Below, piece after piece: positions 49,901 to 62,605 of a stretch of DNA of 64,000 nucleotides; positions within the stretch are counted from its first letter, which is position 1; each line of letters starts with the position of its first letter. Below the pieces are notes generated by a model, which was not told the DNA's origin, did no database searches, and was given only the letters and a program-made list of their open reading frames with translations. Position numbers and translations under genes: made by a program. The DNA comes from Aptenodytes patagonicus. Lineage: Eukaryota > Chordata > Aves > Sphenisciformes > Spheniscidae. The DNA lies in the NCBI RefSeq assembly GCF_965638725.1, contig NC_134949.1, positions 47,706,151 to 47,770,150 on the forward strand. Direction: 5' to 3'.

Positions 49901-52900
49901 GCAAATAAAAGATATAAAATCTCCATGGCAGGTTAAAAAAGAATTTGACTTTTTATTCTACATTTTATATCAATTCCTAGCTTTGTGCCCTTGTAGGTAC
50001 ACTAGCTCTCTTATTTTTAAATAGCTCCTGAAATCCAGAAATGAGTCTTATGTGATGGCATGTGTACCACTTTGCTCAGACTGATTTCTTTAGAGCATCT
50101 GCCTTGCAATGTTATTCTGAATCACCTTTTGTAGAGGCTTCTTGCCACCAGTGATATAGAAAGCTCAGGGAAACTAACAGTCTAACTCAGCAATGATATG
50201 AAACACTATTGTAAATGCTCCTAAAATCTCCAGTACCCTATAGTTTTCTAATGAATTATGATGTAAATAGATTTAGTGACCCTTAATGACAAGAGAGATG
50301 GAATCTTTTCAAACAAGGCTCCCAGGAATGACTACAACAAAGGAGCACATAATAACTTTGTTGACTGACGCATGAAGTCCTAGTTACTGAGATGACACTT
50401 TCAGTTCACTCCTCCATTACTGAGTTTTGGGATATATGTCTATTGGATGTATGCCCCGTTGTTTGAGAACTCATCGGAGTTGTTTTTCGTTGTCTTCTTA
50501 GAACAACATTCACTTGACCAAACAGACACCTATGATGTGAATGTCTAAGGCAGTCACACTTAGGCTCCGTTTATAGCCAGTGCAGAAAAATAAGTATTTG
50601 TGCACTGTGATTCATCTCACTGAAGAGTCACTGTCTAAAATATATCAGATGAACTGTGCTCTGAAAATGCCCATTTCTCTTCACTGGCTACAAAAACAGC
50701 CTGAGATGGCCAATTCAGATACAGATACCAGAAGGGAGGAATTCCATTCACATTTTCCCTTAGTAATTTCTTTGTCTCTTTTGCTGCCTTTTTAGGGACA
50801 GCACATAAACAATAAGCCACTGTCTCTAGCTCCAAAGCGTGGATGTACAGCATTGACCTAGACCTTTCCTGAGCACAGAAATGTCCTAATTCTGACAATA
50901 ACACAAGGTTAGATCATCCCCACCTATGACACTATGGCTGGCACATCTTGCCTGCAGTAGACTGCTGCAAGTTATCCGCTGTTAAAAAGCTTGAGTTTGG
51001 TTGTCTATCCCAAGACAGTTCCCTTTATGCATCTCACAAGCCACTTCTCTGACTCCAAGTATCAGTCTCTGCTGCTTCGCCCAGCTTTATCCAGAACACA
51101 GTTTTGCTGCTGCTAGAGTTTCTGCTTAATAGATTCATCACAGTACAACACACAGAGGACAGGCTATTACCTGCATGCCCCACAGTAGGATCCTAACAGC
51201 TTTACTGCAGGATATTTGAAAGTTGAAAGAGATACCCATTAAAGGGCTTAACAGCCACAGTGGACTCATGCCCTCAAGTTGTGTTGGGGAAGTAATCTAT
51301 GGTCTGTCTATTTTTGACTCACTCACAGTACCTGGCAAGATCAGAAACTCAGTTCATTCAATGCATTCAAATGAAGCATCTGATTTGGGGTGGGATAAAT
51401 TCTCTGTATGGCAGGACAGTAAGGCAGAGAGCTGTTTCATTTCAATGCAGTGACTGAACTGAGATTCTGATCTTGCCAGGTACTGTGGGTGAGTCAAAGA
51501 TACGTATAGACTCTTCAGCCTAAAGGTAGGACATCTATTGTACACATCATTCAGCCTAATTCTCTTAACTCCTCAAAGTAATATGATACCCTTTGTGTAG
51601 CCTTTGGTATTCACCAAAGAGCTTGGAAAGTTGACATTTTTTACCACAATCTTGAGTCTCAGCTCCTTTTTCCAGAAGAAGCTTTAAGGTGTTACACTGG
51701 GGTAAGGCATCGGGTACCCCAGCACTGTGTGTGCCTGTATTGTCAACTGTATGGTGATGTGTTTCGGCTCAAAGTTTTGTGTTTTTTTTTGGGGTGGGGG
51801 TGGTTCATTCCCACTGAGGATGAAATGCCAGTTTTAGATTTACATGTCCTTAGCTGGAGTTAGGGAAGTTTTACGTTCATTCTTGCTAGCTTCTGGAATA
51901 AACTTTGGATAGTACATACTGTTGTTAATGCTGGATGCCAGCTAACTCAAAAGAAACTATGCTTAAACAGGGCATTAGTGTGATCTCTGATTTTCTCAGA
52001 CCCCATCAAAGATAAATGGCATTTTGAGGACTAGTTTTACTTTTATCAAAGGTACAGATATAGCAATCTGGTATCATCTTCCTGACCTAAATCTAAATAA
52101 TTGCACTCCGTTGAAAACACGATATAAACACTCAAGGTGTATGTGCATGTTAGCTGGTCAAAATAGTTTCTATAAAGTTTATTAAGATCTTACTGGCCTG
52201 CAAAAGTGAGAACTGATTTCATTCTGTCCTTCTCAGTGTTAGACTCCTATTTAGACTAGATTCTGAACTTTTTCTGTAGTCAACAGGCAGATATAGAAAC
52301 TTCCAGAGGGCAACATACCTTTCCTAAGCATTTAAAACAAGCAAGATTAATTCAGTTATTCCCACTAATGAGAGAGTGAGAGAGCACAAGAGCAAGAACT
52401 TCAGTTTTTACATAGTTAAAATGAGGTAACATCCATATTATCTACTTCAATATTTGGCAACCACATCTATAGGACCAGTAATGACTTCACCAGACAGATG
52501 AAAAAAGAATGTGCCATAGGCTTCCAATTGCTGGAGAACTCCAAACTTAACAACCAGTATGGTAAATACATGGAAAAAAGTATTAGTAAGATAAGTAGAA
52601 AAAGGAGGAATTAACATTATTTCTTGGCTCTCTGGAGCTACAAAATTCTAAGCCAAACTAAAGAAAAAATGTTACTGAATAGGAATAAAATGAATTCAGA
52701 AACGCTAATTTTCCTTACTTGCACACCTGCTTAGCAATTTGGATCTAAGCAAATTCACAAAACCACTAACTCTTTAGACATACTTTTTCATCTCCTTTGT
52801 TAGTAATGTTGTATCTTTTCAAAGTTGCATCTACGTCAAAGTAGTATATGTGCAAAAATCAAACCCGAAATGTAGAATATAACTGCAGGAAAATTGTTTC

Positions 52901-54614
52901 CTTTATTGATTTCTTGAATCAATATTCAATTTCTTGAATCGTGAATCTCTATGACAATAAATAGATTAAATGAAGCATTATCTTACAGAAGCACCAGTTT
53001 AGGCCACTGATACGTTTGAGCCTTTGCAGAAAAAAGATTTTTTTTTTTTTAAATGAATTGGATTCTACCCAATAAAGGAAAAAACCCACAACAAACTGCA
53101 AAGAAAATTGAGGTCCTTGTAAACTCATTTTCTAGTAGATCTGAGTTCCTTACTGCTAACCATGTACATCAAAGGAGGAACTTGGCATCTGTAGTACTCC
53201 TGAGATGCATGAAATACCAAGAAAGAACAAATGAATTGTGTTATCCACCATGTCCAGAAATTATGGGACAGCTTTATGGTTGTACTGGACCTCTGAGGTT
53301 CAGTTGAGTATTTACCTTCATGGAATATCATTGAAGTAATTAAATCAGCCTATTTATTTTTTTCTCAACAGTGTACACAGCAGCGAGTGAAAATATGAAA
53401 GGTACCAAATATTCTTTGGAGTTGAACATGTTAGATGGAGTCCATGGAATTCCGAACAGGTCAAAGGAATTTGGAGAATTTTGATTTACACCAAAAAATT
53501 CCAATCCAAATTAATAAAAAAAAGAAAAACCCTACCAATCTTATTAAAGAAAATATAATAATAACATGGGATAAGGTGAAAATGCTTCTATTAGAGCTTC
53601 TTTTGTTTTAGAAGATGAAGTAAGCTGTCCAATTTATTTCAGTGAGCTTAAAATCAAGTACTTAAAGGTTATCTTTCCTTTTTTTTTTTCCCCCCAAATT
53701 GAGGCTAAGGCAAGCAGATCATAGTTAAACAGAAGCCAATAGGAAAAGAGTTATAGTATGACAGGTGGTATGAATTCCATGTTTCTAATGTTAGAAGAAC
53801 AGAAAAAATATCACACAATGGGCTTTTGCATAATTTAACCTCATAAGGATTTGAAAATGAAAAACAAACAAAAAAAAAGCATGCTTTTCCATATACATGA
53901 GACCTTCTTTTCAAGACACTATTGTGTTTAATCAAAAGTATTTTCTGTTCCACTTTCTGGGAATTTTCATTTTCTAAAAGAAATGATTGTCGATCAAGAA
54001 TTATTAGAGTCCTTCAAGAACTTATCTCAAACCTGAATATTAGAAGAAAAAAAGATGTATCTGGCCTTCTATATTATTAAATATTTTGAACAGATAAAAT
54101 TATTTTTAAAGTAGTAAAACCAACCAGGATTTCTCTGGTATCTATATCTTACATTTGCAGAGATCACATTCACAAAATAATGTTTTCTGGTTTTTTGTTT
54201 GTGGGCTTCAGAATACAAGGGTGAAAAGAACAAGTGACAAATATCCATGATAATATGATCTATTGTAGACCTTACTGCTATCAGTCAATTGCTCTACAGG
54301 AAGTATTTCTTGAACCTCAGAAAAGATCAAGTATGTGAAATCACTCTGTTGATCCCTTCTCCAAACTTTGAATTCTGCACAAAGGAGAAAGTGACCCATT
54401 GTGCCAAATCCACAACTCAATTCACTCCAACCGCACACAATAAAAACATACCCCATCAATCTGGACCTTAAATCTGATGGAAGAAATGAAGTTTAGATAA
54501 GTACTGTGTTTGTACAAGTATACAGATTCTGATTTTCAAGAAATGCTATATGATGCAGTGATGTTTCAGAGAGGGTTGAACACTTTCAGAATTCCAAATA
54601 ATTAACGTCTATTT
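46999..54614 (-). other. MGAT4C: Upstream MGAT4C intron, mid part
   Basis: This is mostly unique AT-rich DNA without recognisable exons or long frames. Notable items are a C-rich run near 49050-49075, a 7-bp hairpin near 50578-50607 (CAGTGCA...TGCACTG), the long inverted repeat at 51311-51500 and poly-T/poly-A runs (for example about 53037-53051). Confidence 0.55.
51311..51500. repeat. Long imperfect inverted repeat (hairpin, about 65-bp arms)
   Basis: The left arm 51311-51375 pairs with the right arm 51435-51500 across a loop of about 59 bases. Shared core: TTTGACTCAC, CACAGTACCTGGCAAGATCA and CTCAGTTCA on the left appear as reverse complements on the right, with roughly eight mismatches along the arms. 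Weaker pairing may extend outward to about 51300 and 51512. It could be a palindromic MITE-like element, an inverted duplication or a hairpin RNA source. I do not recognise the family and saw no obvious target duplication. Confidence 0.88.
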
Positions 54615-55905
54615 CACAGAATCATAGAATGGTTGAGGTTGGAAGGGACCTCTGAAGGTCATCTGGTCCAACCTGCCTGCTCAAGCAGGGCCACCTAGAG
54701 CCAGTTGCTGAGGAACATGTTGTGGTAGGTTGACCTTGGCTGGCTGCCAGGTGCCCACCAAGCTGCTCTGTCACTTCCCTGCCTCCAACGGACAGGGGGA
54801 CAAAATATGACAAAAATGTTCATGGGTCAAGATAAGGACAGGGAGATCACTTACCGATTACTGTCACAGGCAAAACAGACTGAGCTTGAGGAAATTAATT
54901 TAATTATTTCCAGTCAAATCAGAGTAGGATAATATGAAATAAGAACAAATCTAAAAACACCTTCCGCCCACCCCTCCCTTCTTCCCAGGCTCAACTTCAC
55001 TCCTGACTTCTCTACCTCCTTCCTGTGAGCGGTGCAAGGGCATGGGGAATGGGGGTTGCAGTCATTTCATAATGCTTTGCCTCTGCTGCTCCTTCCTCCT
55101 CATGGTCTTCCCTCCTGGAGCACCTCCTCCCCCTCCTTATTCACTGACCTTGGTGTCTGCACAGTTGTTTCTCTCACATATTCTCACTCTTTTCTCTCAG
55201 CTGCTGTTGTGGAGTGTTTTTTACCCCTTCTTAAATATGTTATCACAGAAGCACTACCAATATTGCTGATTGGCTCAGCTTTGGCCAGCGGTGGGTCTGT
55301 CTTGGAGCAGGCTGGAACTGGCTCTGTTCGACATGGGGGCAGCTCCTAGTGTCTTCTCACAAAAGCCACCCCTGCAGCTCCCCTGCTACCCAAACCTTGC
55401 CACGGAAACCCAATACACCTATCCAGGCGGCTTTTGAATATCTCTGAGGACAGAGATCCAGAACCATTCTGGGCCACCTGGGCCAGTGCTCGGTCACCCT
55501 CACAGTAAAAATGTGTTTCCTGATGTTCGGAGGGAACCTCCTGTGTTTCAGTTTGTGCCCATTGCCTCTTGTCCTGTCACTAGGCACCACTGAAAAGAGC
55601 CCGGCTCTGTCTTCTTTGCACTCTCCCTTCCGGTATTCATATACACTGGTAAGATTCCCCTTGAGCCTTCTCTTCTCCAGGCTGAACAGTCCCAGCTCTC
55701 TCAGCCTTTCCTCATAGGAGAGATGCTCCAGTCCCTTATTCATCCTTGTGGTCCTTCATTGGACTCTCTCCAGTATGTCCATGTCTCTCCTTTACTGGGT
55801 AGCCCGGAACTGGACACAGTACTCCAGGTGTGGCCTCACCAGTGCTGAATAGAGGAGAAGGATCATCACCCTTGACTTGCTAGCAATGCTTTGTCTAATG
55901 CAGCC
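54615..55905 (-). mobile_element. CR1 LINE 3' fragment, split by an LTR insertion
   Basis: The CR1 tail and 3' UTR are at 54615-54717, the LTR interrupts at 54718-55417, and CR1 resumes at 55418-55905. The tail has CACAGAATCATAGAATGG followed by GTTGAGGTTGGAAGGGACC. The resumed part encodes the same decayed ORF2 end as the 46-kb copy. CR1 homology stops abruptly after AATGCAGCC at 55905. It is nested, so the CR1 must predate the LTR insertion. Confidence 0.95.
54718..55417 (-). mobile_element. Solo LTR inserted into a CR1
   Basis: The left edge is TGTTGTGGTAGGTTGACC and the right edge is AAACCCAATACA, giving TGTATT...ACAACA ends in the minus (sense) direction. I recognise it as a widespread bird LTR type distinct from the one at 11004. 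In sense orientation there is a TATA-like ATATTTAAG near 55230 and an ATTAAA signal near 54900. No retroviral coding sequence is present. The flanks (gaaca on the left, cctat on the right) are not an exact duplication, but both resemble the CR1 sequence expected at the site. From memory, longer members carry a GC-rich tandem block in the middle, which seems to be missing here. Confidence 0.87.
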
Positions 55906-58900
55906 AGACTGGGGAGACAGCTGAACAATGTTTTCATGGTAATCTTTTTCTAATGAAAGGTTCTGATGTGGGCAAATAGAGCATTTGCAGAAAATAAATG
56001 TTATTACACTAAGAAATTGATAATTTTTAGTTACTGTACTAGTTACCTGGCTGTGAATATATATCAGGATGGATGGATGTCATTGTCTGACCTCCAGATT
56101 GTCAAAAAAAGTAGCACAGCACATTATGTGTTTGTTGTTTTTTTTTTTTTTTTAAAGTGTGTTAGGATGAAAAAAACCCACACCTGTGCAGTAGAAAGAC
56201 TTTGTTTCAGTTCTTTATTTAAATTTTAATTTACATCTTAAGTATCATACAAAAACTGGTAGTCAGCAATAAGAAAACTGTTGAGGATGTGATCCAAAAG
56301 GTTTCCAGCAACAGATGACAAGTTGTCATTTTACCTGAAAAGTATTTTCCAGAACAGGAATTTTTCCATTGTTTCTATTCTATTACTTTTCGGGCTGTGG
56401 ATTCTGGGACTTGTTTGAAGACCACTGAGTCTTCAGTTGACTTTTGTATATCTCATTTAGGACCACAGTATCTTAACAGTTGACGTCCATTTAGTGTGTA
56501 GAATGAAATACAGATTTTTTTTTGTATATCAGTAAGGCATTTTATTGAAACTACTGCATAGTAGTTGGAAGTGGCAGAGAATAATAATATCAAGGTGGTA
56601 GAGAATTTTAAAAGGGTTGTTTTTCTTTTTTTAAAATAATTTAGGTATTGAGCTAAAAAACCCCTGAGCTATATTTACATTAAATTTACCGATTCACTAA
56701 CACTTCTTTATGGTCTTAAGAATACCAGCCTAGCAGAGTACTGAAAATCAATGTTATTTTTCTTATGTTATTCTAGGACCAAACATACATGTAAAAATTA
56801 GTACAAATTTACAAGAGTTTCTCCAAAGGTTCTTCTAACGTAATTCTAGATGCTGAACTTATCATTCTCATCAGTAAAACACAAGAGCTTGTATTGTTTG
56901 CTGCTAGGGTTTCAAATTGCTGACAAATTGTGCTCGTGAGTGTCTTTAGCTCCTAAATCAGCAAATGTCCAATGAATGTGCCAGGGACCTCAGCACTCTT
57001 TCTGCAATAGAAACGTGAGCTGTGTTCTGATAAAACCTAATTCTTTTGGAAGCTAACTGTAAAATGACTCTGTGACAGTAATTCTGTATCATCCTCTGTA
57101 TATCTGCCACTAAGAAAAGGAAAGATTAAAGCAATGCAGCCAGTTCATCTCTCTTTTCCCTGTAGATGTGTAGTCGTGTTCAGGCAGGTAAAAATGTGGA
57201 ATTAAGAGGGTTTTAACCCTTCTATTACTACTGGCCAATGTAACTCGCTTCTTTATTAGAGGGCACTGTTCAGATCACATCCGGCATTTAGACTGAGACT
57301 GAATCCTAACCCTTTGACATGTTATGTCAGTTTAAACTTGTCACTTTGTCTTCCAGGACATATTATCTTCTCTATTTACAGAATAACATCTTTTTAGGTT
57401 TATGTCACTTGACTTTAGTTGTCTTATCTAAACTAGCTGATTTAGGCTCCCTATACAGTCAATGCATACTGACTAAAAATTCCCAAAGGTGATTCATTTA
57501 AATTGCCTTGATAGCAGTTTTAAAAGGGGAATGAATGCTCCTTCAAAGTGTATTTCTCTTTATTTGCTGACTGTAGAAATAACCTATATAACCAGTTTAG
57601 CCTAGATCCCTAACATTTAGATAGTTAAAGATAGCTGAAATAAACACCACTCTGCTGCCACTACTATTAGCCAATAATCTATCAGTAGACCATATAGTCA
57701 ATTGTATTTCCTAAAATGTTCTTAAAACTTTTTTAACATCAAAAGCCTACCTGAAAATCTCTAGCAATATTTGTCTCTAAAATAATACTAAAGGAGAAAA
57801 AATCAGATACATAGTAGTGTTTATTTCAGAGGTTTGAATATAATCTTTCTACCTCTGGTATCCTATTTCCAAAGGTTAACCTCTTCCTTCTCAATTTTAA
57901 TGAAATGTAAGAGAACTGCTGCCAGCCTACCTTTAGCTAAAACTGATCAAAAATGGAAAACCCACAAGCTTAATGAAAATCTGCAGTTCTCCATTGACTT
58001 GGGCCCATATATTCTCGCACATCCAAAGCAGCATGGAAAAAAAAAAAAAAACCACACAAAAAACTCCAAACAACAAAAGAACCCTAAAACCCTGGAAGAT
58101 GAGTGAACAAAACCCAGCTAAACAGAAATGTGTTCAATATTCCGGTGCACAGTCACTCAATAATTGCAGGAGGAAACACACATGCGGGCACACAATACTA
58201 TCAGGCTTCCAAAAGCTGTGCTTGTGTCAGGCAGGACACAGCATGGTGGTGGTCTGAGCCACGATCTCTGTAGAATTTCAGAGGAAGCACTACTAATGCA
58301 TGGTTAAAAGCTTACTTAGAAGCAAGCTGTATCAGAATACGCTTTTTAATTGGAGCTCTAGAGGCCGTGGACACATCATCAAACGTAGACGCAATCTCCT
58401 TGGAAAAGAACGTATTCACAGTATTGTTGATGATCAATATTCTTGTGCATGTGGATGAGGGAAGTGGGACTAAACACATCTGCAAATGCAGCCAAGCAAG
58501 CACGCTGTGACTCACTGATTTGTATGGTAAAAATGTGACTCAGGCGTATAATTGTAGTACATTAGAGGAAAATGGCTGAATTGCCTGCAACTGGAAAATC
58601 AGGCAGATATTGGGCTTATTCCATTCTAAGTTTACAGTTGTTAATTTTATATAAATCCTTAATGTAGAGAATAAGCAAGGGGGGAAAAGCCACAAAATTC
58701 TGGCTTTGTTAGTTGTCACTGTTTGATGGAAGTAGATATGATAGCGAGAGGGGCTTATAGTGTGTACTGGAACCTTCTCAGAAATCTTTGCTGGCAAAAT
58801 TTTTGCATGTTTGTGGTTGGCGTATTTTCAATTTTTTACCATGGAATTTTGGAGATAGACACTTAAAGAAGAGCTGTGAGATGACAAGGAAAATGCTGTG

Positions 58901-61900
58901 ATTGCTTCCTGCTCTTCATGGTGACTTCCAGACATGAAACCAAAAGCCAGAATGCAGCTATAGTTTTAGGTTCCATCAGCTCTCACTCAGTATGACATAG
59001 TATCTAATTGTTGCTCAGCATGTGTGTAGCTTTTTTTTAAATTTGGGTTTGGGAGGAAAGGTAAAAGAGTTTCTACTATTTCTATATCATTGAATGTTTG
59101 AGCTCTAATGACCATTGAGATTCTCATATAAAATCACTGTTTTCTGTGTCACTTTCTAATACATCTGGACTGCAGTTAGATATCAGCCTAGGCTTTCAAT
59201 GTCCTTTTGACCTCTGATTGTACAAATCCTGTAACACCAATATGATATAACCTTGTAACATCAATAGGTGAAATGACATCTTTCTGGGATTCCCTTTAAC
59301 TATGTTAATACATTATTTCAAAGTGTTACTCGAAAAGTTAGACAGTTTGTTGCCTAAAGGCAGTATATTCCAGCAAGTTTATGTGCAGTAAACAGCCTAG
59401 GTTCTTTTCATTAGCATATCTACAGAAACAAAGATGATTAGAAATAAATTACAGGTTATACATTATCTGCATTTTGGTGTTGGTTTTTTTCCATGAATAT
59501 TTCAGGTTCTGTAGCTCAGTAGTACATAGTGCTTTTTTATCTCTTGCTGTTTCCATTAAAACTACATGAAAACGTAGTTTGTCTTTCTATACTGGTTTAC
59601 AGTGTGCAATGACTTATAAAGAAGTGTAAAAATGTAAATTATTTAAAGAGTTATATCATTCCATTTTGTTTTGATCCAATGACTATTTCCACACTCTTTA
59701 TTTTTTTCATGGTGGGAGAGAGTCCAAGTACAGAACATGTATCAACAAGCACAATAGTGAGACTCATTGCTAAAATATGATTGAATTCAGCATGATAAGT
59801 TATTCTTTAAATGCTGTTGCGCATTTTTATTGCCTAGTTAAGCAGTAAAATGAATGTGTCCTTGGTTATGGATATGAATATATCTCAGCATGTTTTAGCT
59901 AGTATGTCAAGAAGAAAAATACTGCTTCTTAGAATCTGTGATTTTCACATAGGGAAAAAACATATAAACCCAGATTGTCTAGTTGTGACTGTTTAAAGGA
60001 ACTTTCAGCAGTAGTGCTATGCAAACCAAAGGAAAAATGATTCAAAGACAATGCTTATAGCATGAATGTAATGTGTACTTGTATGCACGTACGATTATGT
60101 CAGATAAATTAAACGTATTCTACTCAAGATGGTCATATCTAAAACTATAGAGTTGTATATAACTGTGGAGGGATCATGCACCATATAGCATATACCACCA
60201 CTGTATAAGATATTAGAGGGATCATATAGTACTTAAAAGGACTAGATTTTAGAAATATATTTCAATGTTTTCTATCAAAAAAACCTGTATGGAAGAATAT
60301 CTTCCATATCCATTAAATACAGCACATATTCAACATTTCTTTAAAAAAATTACTATCTAACACCACCTTTCCTGGAAACTAATGGTTAACTAACATAAAG
60401 CTTAGCCTGCAAAATGAGATTTTAAGAGCTGGAGTACAATGAAGGAGAAGGAACTACTGACGATGTTGTTCCAAATGCGTTGCCTAAGCAAATGTAAGGA
60501 AACCATAAAAATGTCTTTTGCTGAATCTGCTCACAATCAAAAAGCCAAGCTATTGGACATGAAAGTGCTTCTAAGAGACTGAAACAAATAGTAAACTTTA
60601 ACTATATATGATTTGGGGTCTGTATTTAACTCATGCTAATCAACTAGTTTGAGAGCCAGTACCTGTGTTAAGACTAATAGCAAGGAAGGGGTAATATTTA
60701 TTTATGTCCTCCAGGATGGATGGACAGGTAGTTACCACATGTAGAGTGTATTAACTAGCAAGGGGCAGGTAATATATCATAAGTTAAGTATCACCATTAA
60801 GACCATGACTCTTGGTGACTAATAAAATGATAAATGTAAGTTCCCAAGCTCACGTTTTGAGGGTATTTGGAAAGAATTAGTGTAGTGATATCTCTTATGC
60901 TAATTTAAGAAAGCGTCCCTCACTGCAACCTTCAGCCAGTGTTTACACTGGAGCAGAACAGCCCTCTAGGCTAGCACCCACCTGCTTCATAACCTGCTGG
61001 GATGAAACTGCAAGACCTGCTCATACCAGAACATCCAAGGTGTTTCTGAACACCTACAGCTAGATTTATTAGAACAGAAGTCGAAGCTGGTTACGTTTTT
61101 AGACAAGAAGCAGCTCAAAACAAGACAGAATAAAAATAAAAGGCTTTGGAAACAGACCCTCCCAGACCCTCTGTGACTGTGAAATCTCTCCGATTAGCAA
61201 CTTTTAGTAGTTTCCTGCTTGCAACAGGCTTTGCACAATCATTTTTGGAAAAAATCTCCCTAATCACCTCCAAGACCAGTCTATGTGTCTGCTCCCTGTC
61301 AGTGCTGTGGGGTCCCTGTTATCTGTGTCTGCCTCTCCCTCCACCACCTCAGCTTTCTTGTAGCCCCTTCTCCCATGTGAGTATGCTCAACTGCTCTCAG
61401 AAAAAGATCAAAGTTATGTTCCTTCCAAAAGGACGTTTACCCTATGTGGGCAGTTAGGAAGCACAACCGGAAAACCTCCCTCATCCTTGTTCAGACCCAA
61501 CATTTGAACAGAGTGTTCATTAACATGCAAACTGTGAACAAACAGGCAAACCTGACTCTGCATGACTGCAAACCTGCCATTTAATTTCAATTAGGGAGTT
61601 TTGAAACAGGATATGTTAACTATTAGAAATAGAATAGAATAAAATAAAAAAGTTGAATAGTAGTTTAGTGATGAATGACAGTTACAACCAGGCTGCATCA
61701 ATTTAACATTACTTAAGCTAAGAAGTTAGATTATCAGGTCATACTGAAGCTAGAAAATAGAGAGGAGTATAGTTTTCCACAAGCAAACATTAAAAAGAAA
61801 CAACTTGATTGCCAAGTCACCTGTAAATGTATTTTTTTAAGCTTTTTGAATTAAGACCAAACCATACAATGTTATCTTATTACATTGTGTAGAGTAATAT

Positions 61901-62530
61901 ATTTCATATTATTAGGATAATAAAGAGGTTTTATTGTAGAGATTACATTCCTCTGACACTGAATGTCTGCTCAGGCAGATGTTCCCACCTGCAGATGTCC
62001 AAAAAACTTTTTGAAGCTTAAGCAGTTCACCTAAGTAAATTTCTTTATGATATTAATTCCTCATTAGTGGGTTTTTTATGTTCTTTACATTTAAATTTTT
62101 CTGTTCATTCTTTTTTTTTAATTTATTCTGTACCAGCATAATCATTTTTGAATGCAATTTATGTCATTGTTGCACATAAATTTGCCATCATCTTTATTGC
62201 ATTATTCTTTATTTGCTCATTGTATGGCATAATTAAATTAATAGATAAAATTATTGCCTTTATTGACATAAAAGCTTAATCTCTCTACATTGGTTCCTTT
62301 GATTCTCATGATTTCATAGCTAATGTTTGGAGATCAGTGCATCACATCAGTAAGTACATTTTCAGGGATGTTATTTGTAAGCTTCTTTTGAACAGGCAGC
62401 ACTAGGACCTCTTTGCTGGCCTGTTAGCAGTGATATTCTTGTTACATTTGAACACAATCATAGTGTTAATTTGTAAAAGATATTTTCCTGAAGCAGAAAA
62501 GCAGTCAGACTTATAGCTATATGCTATATG
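55906..62530 (-). other. MGAT4C: Upstream MGAT4C intron, distal part
   Basis: This is AT-rich unique sequence. No exon, RNA gene or mobile element is recognised, apart from poly-T and poly-A runs (about 56139-56154, 58037-58051) and a small perfect palindrome at 60289-60309. A K/N-rich frame near 57834-58257 is a by-product of A-rich sequence. The block around 62100-62340 is very AT-rich and dense in TAATT motifs, which might indicate conserved regulatory DNA. Confidence 0.5.
60289..60309. repeat. Short perfect hairpin
   Basis: TATGGAAG and CTTCCATA are separated by five A/T bases, an 8-bp perfect stem. It could be paired binding sites (GGAA is an ETS-type core), but chance is also possible. 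Confidence 0.5.
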
Positions 62531-62605
62531 GCAGGGAGGTTGGAACTAGATGATCTTTAAGGTCCCTTCCAACCCAAACCATTCTATGATTCTATAATTC
62601 TATGA
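62531..62605 (+). mobile_element. CR1 3' tail fragment, 75 bp
   Basis: GGTTGGAACTAGATGATCTT is followed by GGTCCCTTCCAACCCAAACC and ATTCTATGATTCTATAATTCTATG. This is the standard CR1 3' end with octamer tail, in plus orientation, opposite to the other copies here. It is severely 5'-truncated. Confidence 0.95.
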
